From: an uncultured Christensenellaceae bacterium
Lineage (GTDB): Bacteria; Bacillota; Clostridia; Christensenellales; CAG-314
DNA length: 36,077 nt
Direction of reading: 5' to 3'
NCBI GenBank assembly: GCA_910586905.1
Contig: CAJUIV010000015.1
Coordinates: forward strand, 1 to 36,077
Shown: positions 1 to 6,873 of the stretch, piece by piece
How positions within the stretch are numbered: the first letter of the stretch is position 1
How the letters are laid out: every line of letters begins with the position of its first letter
The notes under the pieces: model-generated
What the model saw: the letters and a program-made list of their open reading frames with translations, nothing else
Database searches by the model: none
What the model was told of the DNA's origin: nothing
Program-made: the position numbers and the translations under genes

Positions 1-63
1 TTTTTTTAATATATCTTTTACCTCTTTAAATTTATCAATAGCAACCCGAATTTCTGTGTTCAT
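1..63 (-). CDS. Start of an unidentified protein, cut by the window edge
   Basis: An ATG at 63 on the minus strand opens 21 codons (beginning MNTEIRVAIDKF) that run off the window edge without a stop. A weak SD-like GGCGAG lies five bases upstream, and a good promoter (129-157) points into it. The visible residues are an amphipathic, lysine-rich helix, too short to assign to a family. Confidence 0.5.
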   Translation of the reverse strand, partial: MNTEIRVAIDKFKEVKDILKK

Positions 64-128
64 AATTTCTCGCCTCACTTGTAAATTACTGTTTATAATC
101 GCATGCGATTGCTTCGTAGCGTACAATC

Positions 129-157
129 ATTATAGCATAACCATACTAAAAAAGCAA
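129..157 (-). promoter_or_regulatory. Sigma-A promoter for the gene at the left edge
   Basis: On the minus strand TTGCTT (157-152) and TATAAT (134-129) are separated by exactly 17 bases. The -35 lies inside the downstream arm of the preceding terminator, so termination of one unit and initiation of the next share sequence. Confidence 0.6.
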
Positions 158-181
158 GGACTGATTTATCGTCCTTGCTTT
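145..181 (-). terminator. Intrinsic terminator after the L7/L12-like gene
   Basis: An 11-bp perfect stem (AAAGCAAGGAC paired with GTCCTTGCTTT, nine-base loop) is followed on the minus strand by a run of T. It lies about 50 bases after the stop at 234. Confidence 0.8.
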
Positions 182-233
182 AATCCCTATGAAATACACC
201 GCTATTACGCGAGTTTTTTGTTCGTCAAAATTA

Positions 234-640
234 TTACTTAATTTCCGCTTCTGCGCCGGCTTCGGTAAGAGTCTTAACCATTCCTTCCGCGGTTTCCTTG
301 GGTTGTGCTTCCTTGATGGTTGCGGGAGCGCTTTCAACAAGGTTTTTAGCTTCTACAAGTCCAAGTCCGGTAAGTTCGCGAACAGCCTTGATAACGGCAA
401 TTTTGTTTCCGCCGATAGCCTTCAACACTACGTCGAATTCCGTCTTTTCTTCCACAGCGGGAGCGGCTCCTGCCGCAGCGCCGCCTGCAACGGCTATGGG
501 AGCTGCCGCGTTTCTGCCGCAACCTTTGCGGGGGCTATAGCATCGGAAGTTCCGAATGCAAAAGCGCTTACGACTACATCGGTCAAATCGGATTTACGGT
601 TTTTACTTAGAATCGCAAGCAAACTAATAACGATTACGGG
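234..640 (-). pseudogene. Membrane-anchored ribosomal protein L7/L12-like gene, apparently broken
   Basis: The frame ending at 234 encodes the conserved L7/L12 C-terminal domain (EEKTEFDVVLKA, then KAVRELTGLGLVEAKNLVE), preceded by the Ala/Gly/Pro hinge usual in this family. Going upstream, the coding pattern switches frame near 503-507: a one-base insertion there would join the hinge to a segment that reads AFGTSDAIAPAKVAAE, and before that a hydrophobic stretch (LVPVIVISLLAIL) followed by KNRK, like a membrane anchor. Normal L7/L12 has an N-terminal dimerisation domain and no membrane segment, so this is probably a paralogue that borrows the L7/L12 C-terminal domain rather than the ribosomal stalk gene. 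No ATG, GTG or TTG start precedes the hydrophobic segment in frame; in-frame stops and a terminator hairpin lie there instead. It is either a pseudogene or a region of poor sequence. Only the 73-residue C-terminal part (GTG at 455) is open as it stands. Confidence 0.55.
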
Positions 641-647
641 TACAAGT

Positions 648-685
648 GAAAAAGCCGACGCTCACTACATCCACTTGGCGTCGGC
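648..685 (-). terminator. Intrinsic terminator inside the L7/L12-like region
   Basis: GCCGACGC (654-661) pairs with GCGTCGGC (678-685) across a 16-base loop. On the minus strand the stem is followed by TTTTT. It falls between the small ORF at 692-799 and the membrane segment of the L7/L12-like gene, which makes the latter hard to express from upstream. Confidence 0.6.
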
Positions 686-691
686 AAGCAA

Positions 692-799
692 TTACTCTAT
701 TCCTCCGCCGGTACTTACGCTTTCCATCAAATCGTCATTAACGCGAATTCGGATAACAGTGAAAATACTGCCCCCCCCCACATCGTAAATAACGCACAT
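692..799 (-). CDS. Possible 35-residue peptide spanning a 9-G run
   Basis: An ATG at 799 opens 35 codons that read through nine consecutive G (positions 771-779) and end VSTGGGIE. The reading frame is the same as that of the L7/L12-like membrane segment downstream, separated from it by three stop codons, so this may be the displaced N-terminus of that gene rather than an independent peptide. A TATAAA lies seven bases before the ATG; no SD is visible. Not recognised. Confidence 0.25.
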   Translation of the reverse strand: MCVIYDVGGGSIFTVIRIRVNDDLMESVSTGGGIE

Positions 800-967
800 A
801 ACGATTTTTATAGTATCGTTTTTCCTTTTTAAAATGCGATTTATTATTCTGCAAAATTTCCAAAAGCAGTTTTTATAAGGCCGTTTTTGAGATTGCGTTA
901 TAACAATAACACGATACCCATACCCACACTGTCAATACATGAGCACTCGCCATCGTAAAACCGTAGC

Positions 968-1000
968 ATAAAAAAAAGGATTGAAAAAAATCAATCCTTT
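968..1000 (-). terminator. Intrinsic terminator of the APFL-repeat regulator
   Basis: AAAGGATTGA (975-984) pairs perfectly with TCAATCCTTT (991-1000), and the minus strand continues into a long T run. It begins about 40 bases after the stop at 1040. Confidence 0.85.
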
Positions 1001-1039
1001 GCGTTCGTATAAACGTAACGTAAAAATATTAGCAGCCTC

Positions 1040-1906
1040 TTATTTATTTTTATAAAAATCGCGAAACAACTCGTTCATATCGAGAAAGGGCGCTATCGCG
1101 GAAAGATTATTGAAATTGCCGCCGTTTTTAAGATAGTTGCGAACCAAGTCCGTCAAATCCTTTTCGTCCAGAAACGGCGCAATCGACGATAATTGTTCGA
1201 AATTATTGTTATCGACAACGCATTTAGACGCCAAGTAACTTAAATCTTCCTTGTTCATAAAATGAGCAAGAGCGGCAAGACTACTGATAGGCGTGCCCGC
1301 AGAAACATGCTTACGCGCCACCTTACCCAAGTCGCCCTCTTCCATAAACGGAGCAAACGCGCTTAGAGTATGTATCGATATATTATCATCCGATAAATTT
1401 AAAAGCAGTTCGCTTATATCGTCTTCGTCTAAGAACGGAGCTAACGCTGCGCAATCGCTTATACTTATACCGTTTTTTATATTGTCCTTTATCAGCTCGA
1501 ACAAAATATCCGAATCCAAAAACGGCGCCATGGCAATTATCGAAGAAATATCGAAACCGCCGTTTGCCGAATCGGCTTTTTCGTACGCTTTTTTAAATTG
1601 TTCGCCGTTGACTAGCGGCGCTATATCGGCAAGGTCATCCGCATTTACGTTTTCCGGCGTTTCACCTTTGGCTATTTCTTCAACTATTTTACCTTTGCGT
1701 TCGTCGCATAGTAATTCCTCTATCGTTATACCGAATATTTCGGCAAGCTCCGGCAGTTTTGAAATATCCGGCATTGTTGCTCCGCGTTCCCAATTACTTA
1801 CCGCCTGATACGAAATACCCAATTTGTCCGCCAATTCCATTTGAGTAAGCCCTTTGTTTTTACGCGTCTGAGAAATTTTTCTTCCGATTTTAGTCATATC
1901 GAACAT
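1040..1906 (-). CDS. XRE-family transcriptional regulator with C-terminal APFL helical repeats
   Basis: The protein has 288 residues. Residues 5-60 form a Cro/C1-type helix-turn-helix (KNKGLTQMELADKLGISYQAVSNWER is the diagnostic stretch). Residues about 90-288 hold seven degenerate repeats of 27-30 residues, each centred on a motif like ALAPFLDEDDL (APLV, APFL, APFL, APFM, AHFM, APFL, APFL), probably paired helices forming a solenoid. Such a tail could bind a partner or ligand that switches DNA binding; that is inference. The ATG at 1906 is supported by AAGGAG ten bases upstream. A long inverted repeat and its own promoter lie directly upstream, so it most likely controls itself. It is a single-gene unit with its own terminator. 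Confidence 0.85.
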   Translation of the reverse strand: MFDMTKIGRKISQTRKNKGLTQMELADKLGISYQAVSNWERGATMPDISKLPELAEIFGITIEELLCDERKGKIVEEIAKGETPENVNADDLADIAPLVNGEQFKKAYEKADSANGGFDISSIIAMAPFLDSDILFELIKDNIKNGISISDCAALAPFLDEDDISELLLNLSDDNISIHTLSAFAPFMEEGDLGKVARKHVSAGTPISSLAALAHFMNKEDLSYLASKCVVDNNNFEQLSSIAPFLDEKDLTDLVRNYLKNGGNFNNLSAIAPFLDMNELFRDFYKNK

Positions 1907-1938
1907 TACGCTTTATCTCCTTTAGTATCTTTTCGTTG

Positions 1939-2015
1939 CAACTTGTACGTAGTTTAGCACGATTTACAACAATAAACAATCAACTTATAATTGAAATCGA
2001 CTCAATTACAAGTTG
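1939..2015 (-). promoter_or_regulatory. Promoter and palindromic operator of the APFL-repeat regulator
   Basis: A 14-bp inverted repeat, CAACTTATAATTGA (1981-1994) and TCAATTACAAGTTG (2002-2015), has seven bases between arms and one mismatch. A further half-site CAACTTGTA lies at 1939-1947. Between them on the minus strand sit TTGTTT (1979-1974) and TAAACT (1956-1951), 17 bases apart. The full site is therefore just upstream of the -35 and the half-site near the transcription start, as expected for autoregulation. Confidence 0.65.
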
Positions 2016-2021
2016 TATAAC

Positions 2022-2054
2022 AAAATATCGCCTCGACGGATTCCCGTCGAAGCG
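2022..2054 (-). terminator. Hairpin terminator after the first acyltransferase
   Basis: An 11-bp stem (CGCTTCGACGG with CCGTCGAGGCG, one wobble, four-base loop) is followed on the minus strand by ATATTTTG, a rather weak U tract. It starts six bases after the stop at 2060. Confidence 0.65.
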
Positions 2055-2059
2055 ACGTT

Positions 2060-3226
2060 TTATTTTTTATTTTCCATAATATCGTACAGCTGTTCTACTG
2101 CCAAATTAAGTTTCGCGGTACAGCCGACTTTTTCAAGTCGTCTAAAACGGTACACCGCTTCGCTAGTAGGCAAATATATATAATCGTTATTAAAAGACAG
2201 CGTATAAAACGCTCCTATACCGTAACTCAAAGTCCGTTCTCCGAACGATGCCGTTATACCTGCAGAATCGTGAACGATTTTAGCGTCGCCCAAATCCGCG
2301 TATTTTTTGCCCACCAATTTTTCGGCTCGGAAATATCCTTCAAACCGATAGTCAGGCTCGGAAACTTCTTCTCTTACGCAAGAAGTTTGCCAAAGATACC
2401 AATCGACGACTTTATCGAAACGTCCGCCTTCGAGCTGACCGTATTTATTTTGAGTAACGGCTGCGCCGCACTTGCCGCAAACGAGAGTATTGCCTTGAGC
2501 GGTCATAACGAATTCTTCGTTACAGCAAGGACATTTGTACAAAACGTTTTCCAACCCCTCGCATAAATCCGGAACGTCGATTTCAATTTTGTTGGATAAC
2601 TGATAAGCATAATCGTCGCACGTAAGATTTTCGATTATGCGCGAATATATTTCGTCTACCGTTAAGGAAGCTATTTCTCCTTGGGTTATAGCCAATCGTA
2701 CGTTTGCGGTTACGGGAACGAAACGTTTGGATTTGGACCAGCGCGGTTTGTGAAGATAAGTTCCGTCGAAACGCACCGTAACGAGAGGAGCTTTTAAAAG
2801 TTTGATAAGCTTAGCTATATTGGGTTTGATTATATTGAGCGTTCCCACAACAGACAGCTTGGCTTCGGGATAAATAGCAACGGGACGGTTTTTAGACAAT
2901 ACGTATTTTATATCGCGAATAAGCGAAGTATCTACGGTAAATTGCTTTTTGGGCAAAATTCCCATTCTTTTGATTAACGACGGCCATTTTACTATTTGCG
3001 TTTCGGAAATCACAAAACTGACGCACGTAGGATACGCCGCTACAACAAGTCCTCCGACGTCGGCAAAACCGCTGTGATTGGCAACGACTACATACGGGGG
3101 TTTTATACTTTTTAAACTGCCGTCCGTAACAAGCCGAGCTTTCTTTTTAAAATATCTTTTGCCGTACAAGTTAACAGCCGAACCTATAAGAAATTTGCTA
3201 GCTAAAATCGGTTTCTTTTTTGCCAC
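2060..3226 (-). CDS. PlsC-like acyltransferase with C-terminal zinc ribbon (paralogue 1)
   Basis: This 388-residue protein carries the glycerolipid acyltransferase signature: H51 and D56 in NHSGFAD (the HX4D catalytic motif), and a YPEA motif at 119-122 that corresponds to the acceptor-binding PEG motif. The family moves acyl groups to lysophosphatidic acid or related acceptors at the inner face of the membrane. After the roughly 210-residue catalytic region comes a C-x2-C...C-x2-C zinc ribbon (KCPCC...CGKC, about 233-260) and a further 120-residue domain I do not recognise. That tail is not part of ordinary PlsC, so the substrate is uncertain. The start is GTG at 3226 with GAGGT seven bases upstream. 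A paralogue of the same layout lies at 16122-17381. Confidence 0.75.
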   Translation of the reverse strand: MAKKKPILASKFLIGSAVNLYGKRYFKKKARLVTDGSLKSIKPPYVVVANHSGFADVGGLVVAAYPTCVSFVISETQIVKWPSLIKRMGILPKKQFTVDTSLIRDIKYVLSKNRPVAIYPEAKLSVVGTLNIIKPNIAKLIKLLKAPLVTVRFDGTYLHKPRWSKSKRFVPVTANVRLAITQGEIASLTVDEIYSRIIENLTCDDYAYQLSNKIEIDVPDLCEGLENVLYKCPCCNEEFVMTAQGNTLVCGKCGAAVTQNKYGQLEGGRFDKVVDWYLWQTSCVREEVSEPDYRFEGYFRAEKLVGKKYADLGDAKIVHDSAGITASFGERTLSYGIGAFYTLSFNNDYIYLPTSEAVYRFRRLEKVGCTAKLNLAVEQLYDIMENKK

Positions 3227-3293
3227 GGTTACCTCGATTTTTTTACGTTTTACTGTTTAAGTATTGCTAAAAAACAAACGAAAATATCACAAA

Positions 3294-3325
3294 AAAACAA
3301 AAGCCTCCGCAATTACTGCGGAAGC
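3294..3325 (-). terminator. Terminator after divIC
   Basis: GCTTCCGCA pairs with TGCGGAGGC (3303-3325, five-base loop). The minus strand continues TTTTGTTTTTTT. It closes the cysS-yabP-yabQ-divIC unit. Confidence 0.8.
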
Positions 3326-3337
3326 GTTTTTTATACG

Positions 3338-3631
3338 TTACTTTCCTTCAATATTATCTTTAACCCAAGAAATATCGTCTTTAGGTATCCTGCCCGTTTG
3401 TTCCGCCCATTTCATTACGTATTCGTCGGTTTTCATATATTCTATCAGTTCTTGTTTGGCGGTTTCGTCTGCTTTTGCTCTTTTTATAAGAGCGTCTAAA
3501 TCTTTTACGCGTTGGTTCATCGACGCCATCTGAGTGAGCGTGGTTAGCAGCATGCATACCAGCAACAGCAGCACGAGCATTGCCGCCACGAACATTATCG
3601 ATATTTTTTTGTTGTAAAATATGCGTTCCAT
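3338..3631 (-). CDS. divIC: DivIC/FtsL-like septum formation initiator
   Basis: The protein has 97 residues from the ATG at 3631. A short basic N-terminus is followed by one membrane span (about 11-31, IMFVAAMLVLLLLVCMLL), then a coiled coil (about 35-65) and an acidic tail with WAEQTGRIPKDD, the hallmark end of DivIC/FtsB proteins. These single-span proteins help assemble the division site with FtsL and DivIB/FtsQ. The open frame extends upstream to 3691, but those 20 codons are arginine-rich shadow sequence of yabQ; GGCGG lies just before 3631. Position after yabP-yabQ matches Bacillus gene order, which supports the assignment. It overlaps yabQ heavily in another frame. Confidence 0.8.
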   Translation of the reverse strand: MERIFYNKKISIMFVAAMLVLLLLVCMLLTTLTQMASMNQRVKDLDALIKRAKADETAKQELIEYMKTDEYVMKWAEQTGRIPKDDISWVKDNIEGK

Positions 3632-3959
3632 TGTCTTTTTCCGCCAACTTAGTAGTGAAAAAATTATACAACGCCTTCGACGCATTGTCAAGCAAAGTTT
3701 TACAAGTTAAATAGCACGCGGCAATACCGAAAAACAACCCTATAAACACGAATAATCTAAATTCGCCGTTGTTAACTTCCAAATTACATTTCCATAAAAG
3801 AAGCAAAGCGCCTGCGCTGAAAAAAGCGTCGAATATAAAACCCGACAGTTTACTTTTAAACAAGCCTAACGCAAACAAGTATATTGCCGCCAAGAACAAA
3901 CCCACTGCAAAAAATACTACGAATACGTAAAGCTGCTCTATTCCTTCGCCCAAAGTCAA
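3381..3959 (-). CDS. yabQ: YabQ-like spore cortex membrane protein, 3' end overlapping divIC
   Basis: The first 115 residues hold four hydrophobic segments (about 10-30, 36-55, 66-85, 90-105), consistent with YabQ, a mother-cell membrane protein needed for spore cortex formation. Its ATG overlaps the yabP stop by four bases (ATGA), a sign of translational coupling. From about residue 110 onward the sequence turns into an Arg/Asn/Gly-rich tail that is simply the second frame of divIC, over roughly 250 bases. Either the natural stop has been lost by mutation or sequence error, or YabQ here has acquired a meaningless basic tail. The assignment rests on the membrane pattern, length and order between yabP and divIC, not on strong motifs. 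Confidence 0.7.
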   Translation of the reverse strand: MTLGEGIEQLYVFVVFFAVGLFLAAIYLFALGLFKSKLSGFIFDAFFSAGALLLLWKCNLEVNNGEFRLFVFIGLFFGIAACYLTCKTLLDNASKALYNFFTTKLAEKDNGTHILQQKNIDNVRGGNARAAVAGMHAANHAHSDGVDEPTRKRFRRSYKKSKSRRNRQTRTDRIYENRRIRNEMGGTNGQDT

Positions 3960-4225
3960 CGGAACAACCCCTTTACGCTAAAACCGTTTTGCTTAAACGA
4001 TAAAAGCGACAGCGCTTTGTATTCCGAAACTACAACGCCTTGTTCCTTATCTAATTTAATAACGTTTAATCCGTCGCCTTTAACTATCAATGTGTTTTCG
4101 TAAAGTTTTAAAACGGCTTCTTTTTCGGATATTTCCACCACTTGCTTTACTCCTTTTATCGTCAGCAAGTTGTTTTCACAAACAATCGAATAAGGTTTAC
4201 TTTGGATTTGCTGTTTTTCCGCCAT
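3956..4225 (-). CDS. yabP: Sporulation protein YabP
   Basis: An 89-residue protein made mostly of short beta strands (LLTIKGVKQVVEISEKEAVL, then LIVKGDGLNVIKLD), the YabP/YqfC fold. In Bacillus, YabP acts in the mother cell in spore coat and cortex morphogenesis and is transcribed by sigma-E. The ATG at 4225 has AAGGAG seven bases upstream, but that SD lies in the 3' arm of a terminator-like hairpin (see 4226-4259). Upstream is cysS (47-base gap); downstream yabQ overlaps by four bases. Confidence 0.8.
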   Translation of the reverse strand: MAEKQQIQSKPYSIVCENNLLTIKGVKQVVEISEKEAVLKLYENTLIVKGDGLNVIKLDKEQGVVVSEYKALSLLSFKQNGFSVKGLFR

Positions 4226-4259
4226 AAAAAATCTCCTTACATATCGTATGCAAGGAGAT
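4226..4259 (-). terminator. Terminator hairpin whose 3' arm contains the yabP ribosome-binding site
   Basis: On the minus strand ATCTCCTTGCAT (4259-4248) pairs with ATGTAAGGAGAT (4242-4231), 12 bp with one G-T wobble and a five-base loop, followed by five T and then the yabP ATG. The SD AAGGAG (4238-4233) is fully inside the stem. A transcript arriving from cysS should terminate here or have a masked SD. Confidence 0.65.
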
Positions 4260-4271
4260 AATATTTAATAC
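4243..4271 (-). promoter_or_regulatory. Candidate sigma-E promoter for yabP-yabQ
   Basis: In the hairpin loop region the minus strand reads GCATACGAT, close to the sigma-E -10 (GCATACAnT). GTATTAA lies 14 bases further upstream (4271-4265) as a poor -35. The predicted start falls within the 3' arm of the hairpin, so such an mRNA would lack the 5' arm and leave the SD free. Known sigma-E control of yabP/yabQ in Bacillus supports it; the -35 is weak. Confidence 0.4.
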
Positions 4272-4272
4272 G

Positions 4273-5667
4273 TTATTTAAGAGTTAATTCGTACCCGTCG
4301 GCAGTATCTTTTATCGCGTAGCCCATATACGCTATCACGTCGCGTAACCTGTCGCTTTCCGCCCAGTTTTTCGCCCGACGCGCCGCAAGACGGAGTTCCG
4401 CCATCGCTTTTACGTCTTCGGGAATTACGATTTGTGGTTTTTCCTCTTCTTTGACTTTATCGAAATCGAGCGCGAATATTTTGTCGAAATCCAAAGCCAA
4501 GTTATACACGTCCGCCGATTTGGGAAGTTTTAACATCGTCCACAATACGCCGAGCGCAAGCGGTACGTTGAGGTCGTCCGTTATTGCTTCTTCGAACTTA
4601 CGCCTATATTCGTCCAATGCGGCTTTATCCGTTTTCACGACGCCGTTTTTGTGTGCCAGTAACAGTCCGCAAAGTTTATTGTACGCCGATTTAGCCGCGT
4701 CCATTGCCGCCCAAGTAAAGTTGAGTTTTTGACGGTACTGAACGTTAAGATACAAATATCTCAGTTCCATAGGCGTATATCCTTTGGCAACAACGTCGGC
4801 TACGGTATAAACGTTATTGAGCGATTTGCTCATTTTTCCGCCGTCGATAAGCATAAACTCGTTGTGCATCCAGTAGTTTACGGCTTTATGCCCGAGCCAA
4901 CATTCCGCTTGGGCTATCTCGTTTTCGTGGTGAATGGGAATATGGTCTACGCCGCCCGTGTGGATATCGAAAGTCTCTCCCAGATACTTGCGAGACATTG
5001 CAGTACACTCTATGTGCCAGCCGGGGAAACCGCGTCCCCAAGGACTGTCCCATTGCTGAAGATGATTGGGCGCCGCTTTCTTCCACAGAGCGAAGTCGAT
5101 TGGATGGCGTTTGAATGAATTGACTTCCACGCGCGCGCCGTGGCGTTGATCTTCGAGCTTGACGCCGGAAAGCTTACCGTAACCCGCAAACTTTTCTACA
5201 GAGAAGTATATGCCGTCGGCAGTTTCGTAAGCATACCCATTGTCGAGCAGCGCTTGAACGACCGCTATCATTTCGGGAATGTTATCCGTAGCCTTTGGGC
5301 AAACGGTAGGACGCTTGATGTTGAGCGAGTCGATATCCGCCATAAAGCGGTCGGTTATTTCCGCCGCGATTTCAAGCGGGTCTTTGCCCGTTTCGCGCGC
5401 GGACTTGCTCATTTTGTCGTCGCCGTCGTCGCCGTCGGATACGAGATGTCCCACGTCCGTTATGTTCATCACCGACTTAACCTTGTAGCCGCTGTATTCG
5501 AAAATGCGCCTGAGTTCGTCCATAAAAACGTACGCGCGCAGGTTGCCTATATGTGCGGGCTTGTAGACGGTGGGACCGCAGGAATACATACCGACCTGAC
5601 CTGCCTTAATGGGCGCAAAAATTTCCTTTTTGCGCGCGAGCGTATTGTAAACTTTTAGTTCTAACAT
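4273..5667 (-). CDS. cysS: Cysteinyl-tRNA synthetase
   Basis: This 464-residue class I synthetase charges tRNA-Cys with cysteine in the cytoplasm. The HIGH-type motif is HIGN (39-42), and KMSKS is at 278-282. The zinc ligands typical of CysRS are present: C30 (SCGPTVY), C221 (HIECTAMS), H246 and E250 (HHENEIAQ). Length is normal for a bacterial enzyme. The ATG at 5667 has a modest GGGTG SD. A clear promoter lies about 50 bases upstream and there is no room for a T-box leader. The downstream yabP is only 47 bases away but separated by a terminator-like hairpin. Confidence 0.97.
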   Translation of the reverse strand: MLELKVYNTLARKKEIFAPIKAGQVGMYSCGPTVYKPAHIGNLRAYVFMDELRRIFEYSGYKVKSVMNITDVGHLVSDGDDGDDKMSKSARETGKDPLEIAAEITDRFMADIDSLNIKRPTVCPKATDNIPEMIAVVQALLDNGYAYETADGIYFSVEKFAGYGKLSGVKLEDQRHGARVEVNSFKRHPIDFALWKKAAPNHLQQWDSPWGRGFPGWHIECTAMSRKYLGETFDIHTGGVDHIPIHHENEIAQAECWLGHKAVNYWMHNEFMLIDGGKMSKSLNNVYTVADVVAKGYTPMELRYLYLNVQYRQKLNFTWAAMDAAKSAYNKLCGLLLAHKNGVVKTDKAALDEYRRKFEEAITDDLNVPLALGVLWTMLKLPKSADVYNLALDFDKIFALDFDKVKEEEKPQIVIPEDVKAMAELRLAARRAKNWAESDRLRDVIAYMGYAIKDTADGYELTLK

Positions 5668-5719
5668 ATACTTGCACCCTTATAAAGCGATTTGTTATCA
5701 AACTGTTTTACTATACGCT

Positions 5720-5748
5720 ATTTTACCATAAACGGACAAAAGCGACAA
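5720..5748 (-). promoter_or_regulatory. cysS promoter
   Basis: TTGTCG (5748-5743) and TAAAAT (5725-5720) on the minus strand, 17 bases apart, give a leader of roughly 45 bases. Confidence 0.6.
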
Positions 5749-5810
5749 GCGGAAATAAGAAGATAATAGAAATTTGGAACGACGATACATTACGCATTTT
5801 AATATACGGC

Positions 5811-5843
5811 AAATAAAATGCCTTCGATTTTACGTCGAAAGCA
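5811..5843 (-). terminator. Terminator of the membrane-protein operon
   Basis: TGCTTTCGA pairs with TCGAAGGCA (one wobble, seven-base loop), then TTTTATTT on the minus strand. It lies about 40 bases after the stop at 5880. Confidence 0.75.
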
Positions 5844-5879
5844 CTTTTAAAATTGATTTTATTTTAATACAATAGTTTA

Positions 5880-6860
5880 TTATTCTGCGAGAATCTCTCT
5901 AGCTATTGCCTTTTCGTCGTCTGTTAGCAAGTCTGCGTAATTGTCTAAAATATGCTGCGCGGCATATTTGGAAAACCCCTGCTCGATTAACGATTTGGCG
6001 GCGGTAAGCCGTTCGTTCTTTTCTTCCGGCGTGTAATTTTCGTTTATTTCGACATCCCTAACAGGCAAAAGCAGCAATAATTTGTAATATTTAAGAAAAA
6101 ACTTCATTCCGCATTGTTCTAGTATTTGCTTTGTTGTTTGAATATCATATAACGATTGTTTTTGTAATTTTATGGATTCTAATTTATTTTTTTCTTCCCT
6201 AACGTATGTAGGTGGATTTTCATTCCACTCTTGTGCCATCAACTTACAGTTTTCAGCAAGTATAATTACAGAAACCCAAATCAAAACTCTCGAAGCAATA
6301 AAAATAATTATCAAAACGTATACCATTGCTAGTGCTAACGGAATTCCTTCGGGAATACTGTTTGACGTAATCATAGCAACTATGCCAATATTGTACACTA
6401 TACCAACTACTATAGAACATATTAAGATTGGCACAAGAAGAATCTCAGGTATAATAAAGTCAGTAATTATGCGCGCTGTCGGAAAAGTTAATTTGATTTT
6501 TTTATCTTTTTTCTGAAATTTCTTTAAAAATTCCTTTAACTTTAAGGCTTTTTCCTGAACTTTTATTTGTTTCTCTTTTTCTTTATCGCTTAACTGAGTC
6601 GGTTTTAGATACATTCTTTTAGAATGCATAAAACAACTAAAAGAAGAACTGAACATAACAAACGGAATGAAACTATATACACCGAATTGAATTGTACCCA
6701 ATATAAGCCCAATAATCTCGGCAGTAGTATATAAAATTAATACTATCGAAGAAAAAACAAACGAAATTCTACACAAATTTTGCATTTGCCAAAATCTATC
6801 GTAAATCTTTTGATTATCGAATTCTAAATACGTATAATTTGAAATTTTGATTTCTTTCAT
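5880..6860 (-). CDS. Unknown four-span membrane protein, second gene of the XRE-controlled operon
   Basis: Not recognised. The 326 residues show: a short soluble N-terminus; two membrane spans (about 32-52 and 60-80); a lysine/glutamate-rich coiled-coil-like cytoplasmic loop (about 92-122); two more spans with a short turn (about 135-160 and 172-202); and a 125-residue soluble C-terminal tail, lysine-rich then acidic (ENYTPEEKNERLTAAK...YAAQHILDNYADLLTDDEKAIAREILAE). It starts 13 bases after the stop of the 6874-7335 gene and has only a weak AGGAAAAT SD, so translation may be coupled. Base use is clearly more AT-rich, with fewer CG dinucleotides, than in cysS or serS on either side, which suggests acquisition. 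The pairing of a soluble and a membrane protein under XRE control resembles defence modules, but no family evidence supports that. Confidence 0.75.
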   Translation of the reverse strand: MKEIKISNYTYLEFDNQKIYDRFWQMQNLCRISFVFSSIVLILYTTAEIIGLILGTIQFGVYSFIPFVMFSSSFSCFMHSKRMYLKPTQLSDKEKEKQIKVQEKALKLKEFLKKFQKKDKKIKLTFPTARIITDFIIPEILLVPILICSIVVGIVYNIGIVAMITSNSIPEGIPLALAMVYVLIIIFIASRVLIWVSVIILAENCKLMAQEWNENPPTYVREEKNKLESIKLQKQSLYDIQTTKQILEQCGMKFFLKYYKLLLLLPVRDVEINENYTPEEKNERLTAAKSLIEQGFSKYAAQHILDNYADLLTDDEKAIAREILAE

Positions 6861-6873
6861 TTTATTTTCCTAG

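Noticed and set aside
189..788. A 199-codon plus-strand open frame across the L7/L12-like region.
   Set aside because: It is antisense to clear L7/L12 coding sequence, has no SD, and its protein is low-quality Ser/Ala shadow sequence.
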